Assembly: GCF_003056055.1 (NCBI RefSeq)
Contig: NZ_PYFP01000002.1
Coordinates: forward strand, 868,001 to 932,000
Source of the DNA: Glaciimonas sp. PCH181
GTDB lineage: Bacteria > Pseudomonadota > Gammaproteobacteria > Burkholderiales > Burkholderiaceae_D
Length of the DNA stretch: 64,000 nt
Direction: 5' to 3'
Part shown: positions 52,301 through 58,691 of the stretch, in pieces
Position numbering within the stretch: position 1 is the stretch's first letter
Layout: each line of letters starts with the position of its first letter
Translations under genes and position numbers: made by a program
Notes under the pieces: generated by a model
Databases searched by the model: none
What the model was told of the DNA's origin: nothing
Seen by the model: the letters and a program-made list of their open reading frames with translations, nothing else

Positions 52301-52963
52301 CGCAAGCTGTCCAAAATCTTGCCAATCTCGGATAAAGGAGTGACCTTCAAGACGTTGTGCATCAGCTTTGCGCGATCCAGGTTTATCATCGGACGAAACA
52401 AGTCGCATGGACCATTCGAATCCCGTCAGTTGGAAGTCCGGTTCATTTGTCGCTGCCGTCAATACTGACCAAGTCGATAAATTCCTATGCAGCAGACCTT
52501 GAGAATGAAGTATTTCCAGGCCGAGTGCAATCCGCCTTAAATTTCTCCACAGGACGCGACGGTCACGTAAGACAGCCGGTATCGATCGGCGACCATTGGA
52601 TTCCTCATCTCCTAATAACTTATCAAGGGGACGACGCTGATCGGGGTTTAATACGAGATAGAAGCCAGTCTCATCTTCATGAGTAGTTCGAAGTTCAACA
52701 ATGTAATCAGATGCACCGGGATGCCCAGTCAAGCGATGCAGTTGCCGAATCTCGTTTCGCCATATATCGCGAACATCGGAGTCATCAGTCCCTGGAACTC
52801 TCGGCCATGTTTTTATTAAAACAGGAATATCGTCATTGTCCGTCCCTGCTCTTAGCGAGGCGCCACCCTTTTTGTTCGCCAAAATTAAAGTTTTTTTCTC
52901 GAGCACATACTGTTGAAGAAACGTGCTCAGTTGACGAGTCTTCAAATTTAGAGTGGACGACAT
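49349..52963 (-). CDS. Pseudokinase-SF1 helicase fusion (MkoA-like)
   Basis: From ATG 52963 (AAGGA upstream) the protein has 1204 residues. Residues 20-260 resemble a Ser/Thr kinase: Lys51 in PVLIKTWP and LLHRNLSTW. However, the catalytic Asp of HRD is Asn161, and the DFG position reads T180-G-F, so phosphotransfer is doubtful. Residues 640-1190 form an SF1, UPF1/COG1112-type helicase: Walker A GPPGVGKT (660-667), Walker B VEEAGK (827-832), GDHKQLPP, AQHRMHP, TVDSFQGSEAD and MNVLLSRARWKL. The fusion next to a PLD gene matches Mokosh type I defence, in which the helicase is thought to sense phage RNA or replication. It overlaps both neighbouring genes. Confidence 0.8.
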   Translation of the reverse strand: MSSTLNLKTRQLSTFLQQYVLEKKTLILANKKGGASLRAGTDNDDIPVLIKTWPRVPGTDDSDVRDIWRNEIRQLHRLTGHPGASDYIVELRTTHEDETGFYLVLNPDQRRPLDKLLGDEESNGRRSIPAVLRDRRVLWRNLRRIALGLEILHSQGLLHRNLSTWSVLTAATNEPDFQLTGFEWSMRLVSSDDKPGSRKADAQRLEGHSFIRDWQDFGQLAVLLLGLNAKIKNRAIPNHEVTATVTIEEIKFVRQLLQITPTELVDGHFVVMRIDEILTVLDAHTRNKEPRFSLVVSLGQQSPLARKIREASGGEIELDDSVSQREFVEADLFNPILISERVIGFPDQFNLVLRGQHLSYQLQDYTFGPEKTSSNWDAAACFRADLTMPLFFKIIKTMPLSFKAINLMTPSEMKANTHRIRERFTSWDELRKHLHPVTPSAGKEKLLRKSFALTQMLEYLFSASELFRVEIVKLPANFVIDQAHQNILAVRPRPDENRDRLSLALGLRDVLAVRLERALLEDRTEHDESRIQSWRLTDSSILGGRSESKTEWKFHTTVTASTGETLYIFFGDQPAPTVAEAFLISEDSVGTHEQFLRRMKSFKALAEHGELARMLVDPRSRVMHIVEASPSSAQFLELDASKQDAFKATIETMPLFLIQGPPGVGKTRLVRELVRYSISEDSSARILLSAQSNHAVDHLLHEMEEFVDQPADVKPLVVRCRAGGKKDELSPFDIGQQTKRFVSDLMKSDLYAESSSQIRRQIDQLGTSYGLDGSEENWDSLPPISKSSRRALEGLVLRAANMVFATTNSSDLGRLIEEKGQFDWSIVEEAGKATGGELISPLLLSHRRLMIGDHKQLPPFGAERLLALLAKPKGVKSALKLGDPLIGRMFRDTTIDEIFSDVEADESPAGEQSFAELCNKASRAFSLFETIIEDEFERQELRKSGRPIALPLIAQHRMHPAIATVVSNAFYETRLYTDKDSAEKFRTEEAPIISLDPGKLPDCPIVWIDMPFVQGTMHMKFGEALPKYSNDLELEAVEAVLKLLAASPGVKKPPSLAILSPYSRQVSKLNGITEAGSQLPAALRQFTRAAKQKTFCSTVDSFQGSEADCVVISLVRNNNLGNVSSGLGFLADPRRMNVLLSRARWKLIIVGSLSFLKKIDKTPKSAEEAIRTKFLEILLSVVTPSTPNENIRVVSYSDLIGKLI

Positions 52964-53535
52964 GATTTTCCTTTTCGCTGCGGACAAATTATGCTGTTCG
53001 ATCGATTAATATTTTTAATATTCCAGTGGTCATATTCGACCAGACTGTACTCGTTTTCCGGATCGAACGTTTGCGCATGCTGGTCGTCTGAGTACCATAT
53101 GGGGCGATATCCTACACTTTGCATCCAAGTGAATTCGTTAAGTTTCTCATACACATGAACCGCGTTGAGGTGGCCAAGGGCTATTAGACGGAAAAAGTCC
53201 TCCTCTATTACAAATTGCGTAATGAAGGGAACGTCTGCCGGCAGCGGTATCTGTGTTTTTCCGGCATAAGCGGCTATGATTGGTGCCAGCATATTTTCAC
53301 GCGGCATGTCGTCAGACGCCCATATTTCCAGCCAGACCTTATGTAAGAGCACGGATTCACCTGCCTCACCTATATAAAAAGGCGTCGCCAATATTGGTCG
53401 GTCCCAGTCAACGACGCTAGACCGAATCAAGAGATAGAGCGTATTACTCTCGAACACATTGATCTTATCGCTAAAGCTGAGCACGATATGGTCGATCTTC
53501 ATGTAGCGTGGTATCGGGTTCAACCTTTCATCCAT
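52948..53535 (-). CDS. Unrecognised 195-residue protein, first gene of the defence operon
   Basis: ATG 53535 has AGGAAG five nucleotides upstream; an ATG six codons earlier lacks one. The product begins MDERLNPIPRYMKIDHIVLS, has mixed beta/alpha character with many aromatic residues, no signal peptide and no membrane segment, and ends in a basic QRKGKSCRPL tail. I recognise no domain or catalytic motif. Its 3' end overlaps the helicase start by 16 nt, so its translation is tied to the defence pair. Known Mokosh type I systems are described as two genes, so this may be an extra sensor, regulator or chaperone, or an unrelated passenger. Confidence 0.8.
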   Translation of the reverse strand: MDERLNPIPRYMKIDHIVLSFSDKINVFESNTLYLLIRSSVVDWDRPILATPFYIGEAGESVLLHKVWLEIWASDDMPRENMLAPIIAAYAGKTQIPLPADVPFITQFVIEEDFFRLIALGHLNAVHVYEKLNEFTWMQSVGYRPIWYSDDQHAQTFDPENEYSLVEYDHWNIKNINRSNSIICPQRKGKSCRPL

Positions 53536-53603
53536 TCTCTTCCTTCTATCCATAATTTTTATATGGCTGCCTGAACTTCCCCCTGAAGTTTAGTATTCCA
53601 TAG

Positions 53604-53623
53604 GTGACGTAAAATTACGTTAC
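53604..53623. promoter_or_regulatory. Operator-like palindrome ahead of the cargo operon
   Basis: GTGACGTAA (53604-53612) and TTACGTTAC (53615-53623) form a 9+9-bp inverted repeat with one mismatch and a 2-bp centre, about 70 bp upstream of the first cargo gene and inside the presumed promoter region. This suggests a dimeric repressor site. No regulator gene is present in the element. Confidence 0.4.
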
Positions 53624-53639
53624 ATTGGAAGAACAAGCA

Positions 53640-53793
53640 ATTAGGATAGAACTTTATTTTGTGTTCTCAGTGTGCGTTCTGCTTTGGCTACTATTTTCAA
53701 GATACAACTTCATTTTTTTTGTGCAAAATGGCTAGCGATATGAATCAATGACTTAGATCCCCCTTTAGGATAAAACTTTATTGATCACCAACA
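53640..53793 (-). repeat. Tn7L-like end: three spaced TnsB-type sites
   Basis: Inverse-oriented motifs CTTTATT occur at 53652-53658 and 53776-53782, with a degenerate CTTCATT at 53708-53714. Spacings are 56 and 68 bp. The outer site belongs to the terminus whose complement reads TGTTGGTGATCAATAAAG. Widely spaced sites are the mark of the Tn7 left end. Confidence 0.8.
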
Positions 53794-53798
53794 CGATT
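53794..53798. repeat. Target-site duplication, distal side
   Basis: CGATT directly follows the terminal ACA at 53793 and equals 46928-46932. Joining the two flanks restores an uninterrupted glmS downstream sequence. Confidence 0.9.
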
Positions 53799-54100
53799 GC
53801 TATTCCTTGCAATTAAAGTCGAAAACATGAGACCAGCATCGCCCCTTAACATTGATGTCGACGGTACTGGTATTCCTCAGATGTAATTCTAAGCGGCGGC
53901 TTCGCTTCACGTAGCTGCCGTTCGCAGATTCAAACAATTCATACTTGGGTGTCGCTTTTTTAATAGCCGGTTTTCAAACTTTGGGAGACCGGGCCTGCCC
54001 AAGTCCTGCCAGACAAAGTAGGCTCCTTGGACGTCTGCAATCCACTAGCGATTACGAGCAGTTACGTATCCATGACAGCCGTCGGAACTGCGGCAGACAA
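53799..54100. other. Original glmS downstream flank
   Basis: This is the sequence that lay next to glmS before the insertion. It includes a 19-codon frame at 53827-53886 (MRPASPLNIDVDGTGIPQM) that looks like a gene remnant, and a CCGGT/ACCGG hairpin near 53972-53990. No complete gene or recognised feature is present. Confidence 0.35.
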
Positions 54101-54664
54101 TCAGGTAAATTGCTCTATCGGCCGGTTACGCGCAAGACTCCATCCTGTAGACAGATTTTCAGCGGTGCCGGTGTCTGCTCTTTGTACTGTGTAGGTCCAT
54201 AAAATTTCAGTGAAATTTAGTCTAAATTGCTCGGTCGGCATGTCATCTGGATGTGACTGCAACTGAATTTCAGTGACGATGGCGTCGCGCAGCGAAATGG
54301 TAATGATATTGGCGGTTTTATCCCCCGAGTTGCGCGCAATATACAGTTTGGTTGGGTTATCTTTGCCTTTACCCAGTGGTTCAGCGCGCAGGCAATATTC
54401 GTAAAATTTGATCGACGTCTTGTCGACGTATTTCACTAAGGTGAATTCAGTGACCTCCGGCCGGCCCGAGGTACGTGCCGAGTTGTTGACGTCGGTGGTA
54501 GTCTGCTGCTTAATGCCTTGATGCATCGAGACCAACTCCAGGCATGGGCCAAGCTTGAGAACAGAATCACGCCATACGTTATCGATCAAACTGCCACCAT
54601 TGTTCCAACTGTTGTCACCACCGAATATTTCCGGGCTTCCTGGCTGCAATAGAATTAGATCCAC
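54101..54664 (-). CDS. Hcp-like type VI secretion tube protein (orphan)
   Basis: Hcp forms hexameric rings of the type VI secretion tube. The 187-residue product has the Hcp-family order: a beta-rich core with CLELVSMHQGIKQ, TEFTLVKYVDKTSIKFYEYCL, ITISLRDAIVTEIQLQ and a C-terminal FRLNFTEILWTYTVQ, matching the DFxxxKxxDKxSP...L and FxxIxWTY signatures. No other T6SS gene is in the window. The N-terminal 40 residues and the 25 C-terminal residues exceed a standard Hcp. It could be an Hcp paralogue carrying an effector, or a leftover. Divergent enough that function is uncertain. Confidence 0.72.
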   Translation of the reverse strand: MDLILLQPGSPEIFGGDNSWNNGGSLIDNVWRDSVLKLGPCLELVSMHQGIKQQTTTDVNNSARTSGRPEVTEFTLVKYVDKTSIKFYEYCLRAEPLGKGKDNPTKLYIARNSGDKTANIITISLRDAIVTEIQLQSHPDDMPTEQFRLNFTEILWTYTVQRADTGTAENLSTGWSLARNRPIEQFT

Positions 54665-55086
54665 GTTGATTCCCTCTGAATATAGTTATTTATGCAGTCA
54701 GTTATCCTACATCATTATTTGGGGCTTCCTCAGCGCTAAATCAGCTTTCAAGGGGATTGAATTACAGAGTTGTAAGGTGACCGTCTGCAGCGTAACATCG
54801 TCTAGACACCTATCAAACTATCGCTGCATGACTTCCTTTCCCCCAAGCCTGTAGGCTGCAGGAAAGTTTAGCAAAATGCCCTCGGCATCGAGCGCAAGAG
54901 CTGCGCAAAATTACGGCGGCCATCTTCCGCCTAATCAGGCCATCGGCGCACTATCAATCGTTAAGCGCTATGTCGGCGGGCATATCGTTGTAGCCGACTT
55001 TTAACCGCCGGTGCCGATGCGCTCGGCTTGATTGACTTGCACGCCAAACGCTTGCCCCCGCACACTTCCAATCCACCTCGCGCCAT
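54665..55086. other. Gap between hcp-like gene and aldolase, with nested stem-loop
   Basis: There is no supportable gene. CTTTCC (54836-54841) pairs with GGAAAG (54861-54866), enclosing AGCCT/AGGCT, a plausible terminator for the aldolase transcript although no U tract follows. Open stretches near 54880-55080 have coding-like composition but carry stops in every frame I read, so they may be a decayed gene. Confidence 0.35.
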
Positions 55087-55866
55087 CTACCCGCCTGAAA
55101 AGCGAACCTTAAGTGCAATATCGGCCGCAGCCTTCCTCAGCAGACTTTGATCAGACGAAACGATGAACGCGGTCGCTCCGCGTGCAAGAAATGGTGCGAC
55201 TTCCTCGGGACTATCGATCATCACCCAAACGGGTTTGTTTTGTCGACGTGCGGCATCGAAAATGCGATCAACTGCCTGGACGACGATTTGATCATTGCGG
55301 CTGGGGGCGTTGAATGCTACGGTCAGGTCGCCCCTACCGATAAAGACCGCGTCCAGCCCGTCTACAGCCAAGATGTCAGCAACGTTATCCAAGGCGGCGG
55401 GGTCTTCGATCATCGCAATTACGGCGATGCTGGCGTCCGAGGCGTCGATTTGGCTCCACATCGCATTGGCACCATATCCACCCGCGCGCGTGACCCCTGA
55501 AAAACCACGGTGACCATTTCGATATCTGCATGCAGCCACGAGTGCGCGAGCATCCTCAGCAGTGTTGACATGCGGCGCGAGTATTCCTGCGGCCCCACAA
55601 TCTAGCGCTGAAAGAATCGCGTCCGATCGCAGTTGCGGTACACGCACGATTCCGGGAATGTTAGCGGCACGGGATGCGAGCAAGCTCATATTGATGGCCG
55701 CCCTGTCGAAGACACCGTGTTCCTGGTCGATCACAACAAAATCAAATCCAACACCGCCGAAGATTTCGACCGAGGACGGATCCGTGAATTTCACGAAGCT
55801 GCCTCTCATTAAATCGTGTCGGTTAACACGTTCGCGAAGACTGGATACGCGGGCTTGTGCTGACAT
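55087..55866 (-). CDS. HpcH/HpaI-family class II aldolase
   Basis: The family cleaves 2-keto-4-hydroxy acids (such as 4-hydroxy-2-oxoheptanedioate or 2-keto-3-deoxy-glucarate) to pyruvate and an aldehyde with a divalent metal. The 259-residue product shows GFDFVVIDQEHGVFDRA with the His-containing active-site motif, LRSDAILSALDCGAAGILAPHVNTAEDA, and AMIEDPAALDNVADILAVDGLDAVFIGRGDL with metal-ligand Glu/Asp. GGAG precedes ATG. It follows the ammonia-lyase-like gene on the same strand, so it probably handles a later pathway product. Confidence 0.88.
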   Translation of the reverse strand: MSAQARVSSLRERVNRHDLMRGSFVKFTDPSSVEIFGGVGFDFVVIDQEHGVFDRAAINMSLLASRAANIPGIVRVPQLRSDAILSALDCGAAGILAPHVNTAEDARALVAACRYRNGHRGFSGVTRAGGYGANAMWSQIDASDASIAVIAMIEDPAALDNVADILAVDGLDAVFIGRGDLTVAFNAPSRNDQIVVQAVDRIFDAARRQNKPVWVMIDSPEEVAPFLARGATAFIVSSDQSLLRKAAADIALKVRFSGG

Positions 55867-56037
55867 AGGTTTTTCTCCGAATTCTCAAGTTTACTCGTCT
55901 CACGAGAGGTAAGCCATCATGCCAACGTTACAGTGCGCCCTTTATATTCTGAGCCACATCTGATTCCGCTGAAACATATCTCATGGCGTTACGCCCGCGC
56001 GAGTATTACTGCAATTGCTGACATAATCCTCAACTTG

Positions 56038-57510
56038 CTAATCCTCTTGAACCATCAGAAGGTCGATTTGATCGCCATATTTCTCAATATGATCCATCAA
56101 GGGCTGAACATTTGGAGGACGTTGTCCCGCTGCTGCAAATGGAATGACTTGGCGGACAAAGCTGAAGAGTTTTCCCGTGCTGGATCCAAGTGGCGCACCG
56201 CCCCGTAGTTCGACCGCCTGCGCCGCGACCATTAATTCCATCGTGATGATTGATCTGCCAAGCAAACAAAGCTCAGCCGCTTTTCGGGCGCCGAGGGCGG
56301 CCAAAGATGCGCGATCCATTACCCCATTGGAGTGACTGGAACTTGCAAGTTCACCCGTAACGGGCGCCGTGAGAAGGCGCGCTTCGGAGGTGATCGCTTT
56401 ATGGAACAGGGCGACACCATTAAAACCGGGAGTACCCACACCATCTTCTTCGATCAGACCTGCTGCCAAGCCGGACCAAGTGACATCCACCAACTTGGCA
56501 ACCCGTTCGGTCGAGCTAGTGACAAGGGGGGCGAATACCAACCGCGCCACATCGAGCGCCATGCACAGCGCCACCATATCGAAATTAGCAACGGCAGCTA
56601 AGTCATTGTCCTCAATAGAAAAAACCGGGTTGCCCTGACTGGCGTTAAGCTCTAATGAGATTTGCTTCAGAGCGAACTTTAAATTATCGTGCGCGGTGCC
56701 CTGCACCATCGGTAAAGAACGGAAGCACAACGGATCCTGATGATTTCGCGGCCCGCCTTTTTCCAAAATGTAGCTACCTTCCAGATACTGCCGGATAGCA
56801 CGGCCTTGGGCGCGCAAGCCTTCCTGTGGACGAGAATCCAGAGCGATCGTCGACACGATGGAAGGATTTGCGGCATAGGCTTCCATGCTCAGAGCGCTGA
56901 CAAGGGTGGAAAACCGCAGCAAATGATCAAGGTCCATTGCAGCCAACGCTGCCAATGCCGTCGACATTGCGCTGGAGTTGAGCAGAGCCAGTGCTTCTCC
57001 CGCCAGGAGTTCTACTTCCCCAAACAAGGCTAAAGCAAGATCCGACATAGACGACATGTCGCTTTGGCCCATTGATCCCCAAACATGCATCGCAACGGAC
57101 CTGTTTGAATTGAGCGCGTCGACGATTACCTGCGCCAACAATGGCCGCACGCCCGTTCGTCCGCTAGCGAGCGAATTGAGTAACACCAACATGGTCGCCC
57201 GCACGACTTCATGGCTTGCAAGCGGACCATGCCCCGCATTGTGAACTTGTAGCAAGCGCCGATTGAATTCCGCCGCATCGGCTTGACTAATGTTTGACGA
57301 CGTTTTCGGGCCAACGCTGGTGGTCGCACCGTAGATCCGTTCACCACGCGCAATGGCGGCTTCCAGAACCTGGCGTCCAAGTTGCATTCTTTCAACTGTC
57401 TGAGGATTGATGGCAACCTTGCTCCCTTGCCTCGCTACCGCGACGATCTCGTTCAACGTCATGTTGAAACCGGTAATCTCGACAATTGCCCCTATGGAAT
57501 CAATGAACAT
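56038..57510 (-). CDS. HAL/PAL-family ammonia-lyase-like protein lacking the MIO triad
   Basis: The fold is that of histidine/phenylalanine ammonia-lyases: ITGFNMTLNEIVAVARQG at the start, the Tyr60 loop (IYGATTSVGPKTSS), the LQVHNAGHGP region, and late motifs QGNPVF, GLIEEDG and ELASSSHSN. The usual A-S-G that cyclises into the MIO cofactor (in GSxGASGDLAP) is Q149-S150-D151, within GSMGQSDMSS, so a standard MIO cannot form. It is 490 residues from ATG 57510, which has AAAGG at good spacing; ATG 57516 is too close. It precedes the aldolase gene and is divergent from the IclR regulator. Substrate unknown. Confidence 0.82.
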   Translation of the reverse strand: MFIDSIGAIVEITGFNMTLNEIVAVARQGSKVAINPQTVERMQLGRQVLEAAIARGERIYGATTSVGPKTSSNISQADAAEFNRRLLQVHNAGHGPLASHEVVRATMLVLLNSLASGRTGVRPLLAQVIVDALNSNRSVAMHVWGSMGQSDMSSMSDLALALFGEVELLAGEALALLNSSAMSTALAALAAMDLDHLLRFSTLVSALSMEAYAANPSIVSTIALDSRPQEGLRAQGRAIRQYLEGSYILEKGGPRNHQDPLCFRSLPMVQGTAHDNLKFALKQISLELNASQGNPVFSIEDNDLAAVANFDMVALCMALDVARLVFAPLVTSSTERVAKLVDVTWSGLAAGLIEEDGVGTPGFNGVALFHKAITSEARLLTAPVTGELASSSHSNGVMDRASLAALGARKAAELCLLGRSIITMELMVAAQAVELRGGAPLGSSTGKLFSFVRQVIPFAAAGQRPPNVQPLMDHIEKYGDQIDLLMVQED

Positions 57511-57746
57511 TTGCATGCCTTTCTCATTCTTGTAAATCTGAACCGTGACACTAGATTAAGCGCTGCACACGGCATAGCCGCCAGCTGACTAGCTTGGAAA
57601 ATGAGAGTATCGTAGCGGCGCGGGAACAACAAGCCGAAATCCACACTGTTTCATTGGCTGGAATGATGAGCTGAAACGTGTAGACTTTGCAGCGTTTACG
57701 ACAATACCGTCAGCCGCGCAAAATTATCATTCGGAACCCTTGAATC

Positions 57747-58574
57747 ATGGCATTCACCCCAGTCGAAGCGGTCATCAAGGCGCTTAACATCTTGGTTGAA
57801 CTCAATCGCGGCGGACTGGAAACCGTTGGCGGACTGCACGCCAAAACCGGCATTCCGAAGCCAACCATCGTGCGTTTATTGCAGACACTCATTGCTGCCG
57901 GTTATGTGAATCAGGATAAGAAATTGCGCGGGTATCATGTCACTTCCGCCACCAAACAATTGAGCTCCGGGTTTCACGGTGCGCCCAAAGTCATTGAAAT
58001 TGCCCGGCCATTTGCAGACAAATTGACGAAAGAGCTTTTGTGGCCTGCCGCGATTTGCACGCTCGATTTCGACGCAGTGGTAATCAATTACAGCACGATA
58101 CCGGATAGCCCGATCTCACCGTTCCATGCGTCGCTGGGACGGCGCCTGAGTTTGGCCGGAAGAGCACTCGGACTGGCATACCTATGCTTCTGTCCGCCAA
58201 GCGAACAGATCATTTTGCGAAATTTGATGAGAGCATCCGATGATCCGGAAAACAATCGAATGGACGACAACACTTTCGAGGCCATTCTTGCTCGCGCGCA
58301 AGCCGATGGTTTCGCGGAGCGTAGCCCAGAACTTGAACCTCGGACCTCCGGCACAATTGCCATGCCGATCAAATCAGGGGATCGCGTATTAGCGACCATT
58401 GGCATTACCTATTTCAAATCTGCCTTGAAACCAAACTCCCGAAGTACAGCGCATATTGAACCAATACAGCCGGTGAACTCTGGATTTTTTCCACCGCAAA
58501 GCGTTGATCGCATGGCCCTTATTGAGGCCCTGCGTTCCGTAGTCGCCCAGATCGAATCCGAGCTTGCCAGTTAA
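57747..58574 (+). CDS. IclR-family transcriptional regulator
   Basis: The 275-residue protein has an N-terminal winged helix (AVIKALNILVELNRGGLETVGGLHAKTGIPKPTIVRLLQTL, about residues 8-48) and a C-terminal effector-binding domain (RPFADKLTKELLWPAAICTLD... to ATIGITYFKSAL). IclR proteins usually control neighbouring catabolic operons. Here it is divergent from the lyase gene across a 236-bp spacer and convergent with the porin gene, so it is the likely local regulator. Confidence 0.92.
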   Translation: MAFTPVEAVIKALNILVELNRGGLETVGGLHAKTGIPKPTIVRLLQTLIAAGYVNQDKKLRGYHVTSATKQLSSGFHGAPKVIEIARPFADKLTKELLWPAAICTLDFDAVVINYSTIPDSPISPFHASLGRRLSLAGRALGLAYLCFCPPSEQIILRNLMRASDDPENNRMDDNTFEAILARAQADGFAERSPELEPRTSGTIAMPIKSGDRVLATIGITYFKSALKPNSRSTAHIEPIQPVNSGFFPPQSVDRMALIEALRSVVAQIESELAS

Positions 58575-58648
58575 TTGCGTATCAGAGTTGATATCCCGCT
58601 TCCGCTTCAAAGAAAATAATCTTTGAATCCCAAAGTAGCTAGCCATTG

Positions 58649-58686
58649 AAGGACATCATCGCGAATACTTCCGCGATGATGTCCTT
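58649..58686. terminator. Perfect 15-bp hairpin between convergent IclR and porin genes
   Basis: AAGGACATCATCGCG (58649-58663) and CGCGATGATGTCCTT (58672-58686) are exact complements around an 8-nt loop, between the IclR stop (58574) and the porin stop (58692). U tracts are poor on both sides, but stem strength and position support a bidirectional terminator. Confidence 0.75.
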
Positions 58687-58691
58687 CCGCT

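Larger units (their letters stand above)
46933..53793. mobile_element. Tn7-like element at attTn7 carrying a Mokosh-like defence operon; no tns genes
   Basis: The left boundary is TGTCGCGAAC (46933), 23 nt after the glmS stop. The right boundary is the complement of TGTTGGTGATC ending in ACA at 53793. Both ends contain Tn7-type AATAAAGT TnsB motifs and are flanked by the identical 5-bp CGATT. The glmS-proximal end has tandem sites (Tn7R-like) and the distal end has spaced sites (Tn7L-like), which is the orientation Tn7 adopts at attTn7. No open frame resembles tnsA, B, C, D or E, so the element is non-autonomous or has lost its transposase. The cargo is three overlapping minus-strand genes and a decayed RepB-like fragment. 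Boundaries are directly visible; the family assignment rests on site, termini and binding-site pattern. Confidence 0.92.

Noticed and set aside
47586..53535. DISARM or another restriction-like system
   Set aside because: DISARM also has a PLD gene and a helicase, but it needs a DUF1998 protein and usually a methylase, both absent. The helicase here is SF1 COG1112 with a kinase domain.
52948..53553. Antitoxin or HigB-type partner for the first cargo gene
   Set aside because: No toxin-antitoxin motif or small partner gene is visible; size and composition do not match known families.
46933..53793. CRISPR-associated Tn7-like transposon
   Set aside because: No cas genes and no repeat-spacer array are present. 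The end repeats are TnsB-type boxes without spacers.
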